Part shown: piece by piece, positions 61,050 to 64,000 of the stretch
Layout of the letters: each line of letters begins with the position of its first letter
Numbering within the stretch: position 1 is the first letter of the stretch
NCBI GenBank assembly: GCA_018806985.1
Contig: JADANN010000311.1
Location: 682,001-746,000 of the forward strand
DNA from: Angiostrongylus vasorum
Taxonomy: Eukaryota; Nematoda; Chromadorea; Rhabditida; Metastrongylidae
Reading direction: 5' to 3'
Length of the DNA: 64,000 nt
Program-made: the position numbers and the translations under genes
Notes under the pieces: generated by a model
Seen by the model: only the letters and a program-made list of their open reading frames with translations
What the model was told of the DNA's origin: nothing
Database searches by the model: none

Positions 61050-63780
61050 TGTTAATATACAAAATGGAAATAAAAGGTCACGTCGTCACTGGGAATAATG
61101 AAAATAATGAAACATTACAAAACATCAAGGTGCTTTTGATGCGGTTCTTAGTCAATCATGAATGCTGACTACTTAATATTTAGGATTTAGATTATATGTA
61201 ATAAAACAGATTTTGATAGCCGACTATCATTCAATCTCGGCATTAATAGCGAATATATTGTTGTACTGAAAAACTAGCAATGAAGTTGTCTTAGAATTTC
61301 TATTACCGCTTACATCCTAGCGCTTTCACCTTATCCAAAGCCACAATGTTTCTAAGTGTCCACAGTGGTTGTGCCAAGCTTCAAGCGATATTTCACTCAA
61401 CTGGATTCAAAACGATGCAAAAACGAAGATTCTCATTGGAAGAATGAATGGCCGTGGACAATCGACTCAAACACTGCGATTTAGAAGAAGATGAATGCGC
61501 CGAAATGTTAGCCACTAGAAGAGTCTTTGCCAAAAGCTTGTGGCAACCTTCGAATACAACAAAATAGGAGAGTCATAATGACAACTTGAGACACTTAGTT
61601 AAATCACGAATATTACTGAAGTTGTTCCACTATTGACGGTTTACCTTAGAAGTGAACGGCCGAATGATGGTAGCTGTCGTTTTCGATATGACATTATGAC
61701 GTCGTATCATTTCCCCTGTTAACGATCCACATTCCTCCGAATTCACACCTCAGCATTTGGTCGTATCCGATTGCAATCCAATGATTTTGCCATCACTTCG
61801 TAAAGCATCGCTTTCATATTCACAAACACGGAAATGTAGACGTTAAAGATAAGCAAAGATCATCGTTTAGAAAACTACTGAAGTGAAACAGAAAACAATG
61901 GACGAGTCTAGAGTCTGTTGTATGAAGAGTTCACATCCTGTGTAGACGGACATACAGAGGGATCGCAAAATGTAAAGAATAATTGAGTGCTTATACATGA
62001 AAATGACACCTAGAAGAATTGTAGAATACTGTAATCTAGTGAATCATTTCGTTTTCAAACCAGTTTCGGCTGTATCCATATCATTCCTTTGTTTACAAAA
62101 GTCAAAAAACAGAAGAATAAAAGGGCATTTAGTCAACAGATCAAGTAATAAATCAATTTGGACTTCCTCACTTTTTATTTTGGGTTAAAACAAGTCGCAA
62201 AATTATCAACATCTAAAAAAAAGTTCTCTTTTAAAGCGCCAACCGAATAAATCCTCTTTATCAACCTTGTATTAGCTTCATAATCGAAGACAGTGTAAAT
62301 TATGAACAGTCTATGAAGTGAAAGAGGTTACTTGAAGAACAAATTGTTCCTTGGCTCTTCATTCATAGTCTCTTTCCATCTTATAACTTCCATCAGAATA
62401 TTTATCAGATATTCAATTTATGGGTATCAAATTTTGACAATATTGTACTTCAATGTTCTGAGGAAAATTCGTTAGCTTGATTAAAGTATGTTCATGATGA
62501 AAAGTGGACCAGTTTTCACGAAACCGCGAAGTGCATCTTGTATTCCATTGGTACGTTTCAGCCTTGGAAAGACTTCCTTTCTGTGGACTGGAAAAAATTC
62601 TGGCTTTTTTTGTGTCCTGTGTATACCTTGTGGGTTACTTTCTCAGAGTTCAAGCCTTCTGTGTTGATGCCCTTCAATGCCGACACGAAGTTACTTAGTC
62701 GTTTTACCCATGCATCTCCATCACTGCATGTCAGTTATTTATTCCCCGTCTCCACAGTTTGGAAAGATTGTTTTTTACAAAGATGGGAAACATAGGCGGC
62801 TTTGAAATAACTGACAGCGGAGAGTGTTCAGTGATAGTTCAGTGACCGCCGTAGAACTATCTAGACCGACCTTTTTTAAGGCGCCTCTTAAAGGCGGTGC
62901 TCATCGTCTTGAAAATTACCGATGGTTTAAATGCAGTCGTATTCAAGTCACATTTATTGCTTTGAGACATAAGATTTGCTATAGATCTAACCTAGGTATT
63001 GTTGATTCGTATCCATCGAAGATGGCTACATGTTAGACCAGATCAAGCAATTACTTTCTCCTCTCCTCTTGTCCGTACATTTGTAGCTGTTCGTTATTTA
63101 CACTGTTTTCCTGATGAGGTAACAAAGGGTTGTTAACAAAAGATTTATTTGATACAATGCTTGCCGACGCCTCGGCGATTTCTCCTTATTCGGAACCGTT
63201 TTGTTCTTTGTAAGTCCACCAGTTAACACTGGAGAGCAGACGCACAGAGTCCTACACAGGTGAGAAATCTTCGTTACACATTTCTGATATGTACCTACTT
63301 TTATGTGTGAAAGATAAAAAAGCAGAAGCAGCGAAACCGTAGTTTTCATTACTTAGTCTTCAGTGAATAGCCTATTTTGGAATGATTTTTTACTCGAAGT
63401 TTTTAGAATGGGAACCACTTTTGCTTAGGTTTTTGTTGCATGAATTTTACACAATCTGCCTGCAAATCGTTACTTCAAAACGTTTGTCCATTTCCTTTTA
63501 GGACAAAGCTTATACAATCTCATCTACCATTTTATCGCAAATTCGTGTAACGTGGAGGTCGAAATTGTAGTTCTTCTGTCATATTCTTGTCATTTATTCT
63601 TTAATTTATTTTTCCGATTTTACTAACTTGTAACATGTTGATTCAATTTTTTTCTGAAATTATTCAGCCTATTCTATTGATAATGTACTTCTCAATATAA
63701 AGCCATCATCTAACATCGGTGTTGATGATCAATACCTAGTTGTGTTGACACGCAAACACGAGAATGTTACAAAACCTTGC
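61050..63780. other. Stretch with only repeat traces
   Basis: Contains the decayed hammerhead-like motifs at about 61480-61513 (plus) and 63160-63196 (minus). Open frames at 62504-62795 are overlapping and unsupported. Confidence 0.35.
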
Positions 63781-63784
63781 TGTG

Positions 63785-63930
63785 TGTAACGAACTTGACG
63801 CATCGGTATGCAGCCATATCCCAGTTTGTAGAACTGATTCATCCCTGCCATGTTACGAATGGAGACTAATGCATGGCACATCTTCCAGAAATTAACGCCG
63901 AAAGCTTTTTACTTCACATTTAACCTTTCA
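63785..63930 (+). repeat. SINE-1 3' fragment
   Basis: TAATGCATGGCACATCTTCC and ATTAACGCCGAAAGCTTTTT match the SINE-1 3' end. Head missing. Confidence 0.45.
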
Positions 63931-64000
63931 CCTTCTTCATGCGCGCAATTATTCGAATCCAGTTATAAAGTGTAACATCGCACGAATGAAATGACTTCGG

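Noticed and set aside
1..64000. CRISPR array, prokaryotic operon or viral genome
   Set aside because: Spliced genes, SINEs and LINEs show nuclear eukaryotic DNA; no regularly spaced repeats were seen.

Overview
The window is nuclear DNA from a nematode, most likely a strongylid close to the hookworms (Ancylostoma/Necator type). The evidence is small spliced exons with TTTCAG-like acceptors, introns from 49 bp to 12 kb packed with dispersed repeats, RTE-clade LINEs of the kind common in hookworms, a mariner element, Penelope-like fragments and several tRNA-derived SINE families. Species is inference; no rRNA, true tRNA gene or CRISPR array was seen, and nothing looks bacterial.

Three protein-coding loci can be supported by splice phase and conserved protein patterns, plus the tail of a fourth. 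(1) On the + strand, a Munc13-4/BAIAP3-family gene (C2A - MUN - C2B) spans about 11.5-45.9 kb in roughly 28 exons coding for about 1,195 residues. It should act in Ca2+-regulated priming of dense-core, secretory or lysosome-related vesicles. C2A carries two single-base homopolymer insertions that break the frame, one intron uses a GC donor, and one MUN junction does not agree in phase. (2) On the - strand, 49.9-56.4 kb, a single-pass type II membrane protein ends in a complete fibrinogen-related domain. (3) On the - strand, nested inside a Munc13-4 intron (27.5-28.2 kb), are the last three exons of an unrecognised small two-helix membrane protein. (4) Exons at 2.2 kb and 6.0 kb (+) are probably the 3' end of an upstream gene; the 2.2 kb exon could instead be an alternative 5' exon of Munc13-4, because the phases fit both.

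The rest is a dense repeat landscape: RTE LINE copies (20.56-23.1 kb minus, about 34.86-37.06 kb plus, and a decayed one at 14.8-16.65 kb minus); a near full-length mariner with both inverted repeats and TA duplication at 46.67-48.19 kb, itself interrupted by a SINE; Penelope GIY-YIG endonuclease remnants at 0.1-0.34 and 6.4-6.65 kb; four recurrent short families (named here SINE-1 to SINE-4); AT and GT microsatellites; and a foldback built on GTT/AAC repeats.

The most interesting system-level signals are (a) a hammerhead-ribozyme-like motif that recurs at nine or so places and lies just downstream of a Penelope remnant, (b) two SINE-like families whose 3' ends match the RTE LINE in the same window, suggesting parasitism of its reverse transcriptase, (c) repeated head-to-head dimers of SINE-4, and (d) the nested gene. 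Nothing here is a proven new system. All coordinates of repeats are approximate to about 10-20 bp; exon ends are read from splice sites and phase.
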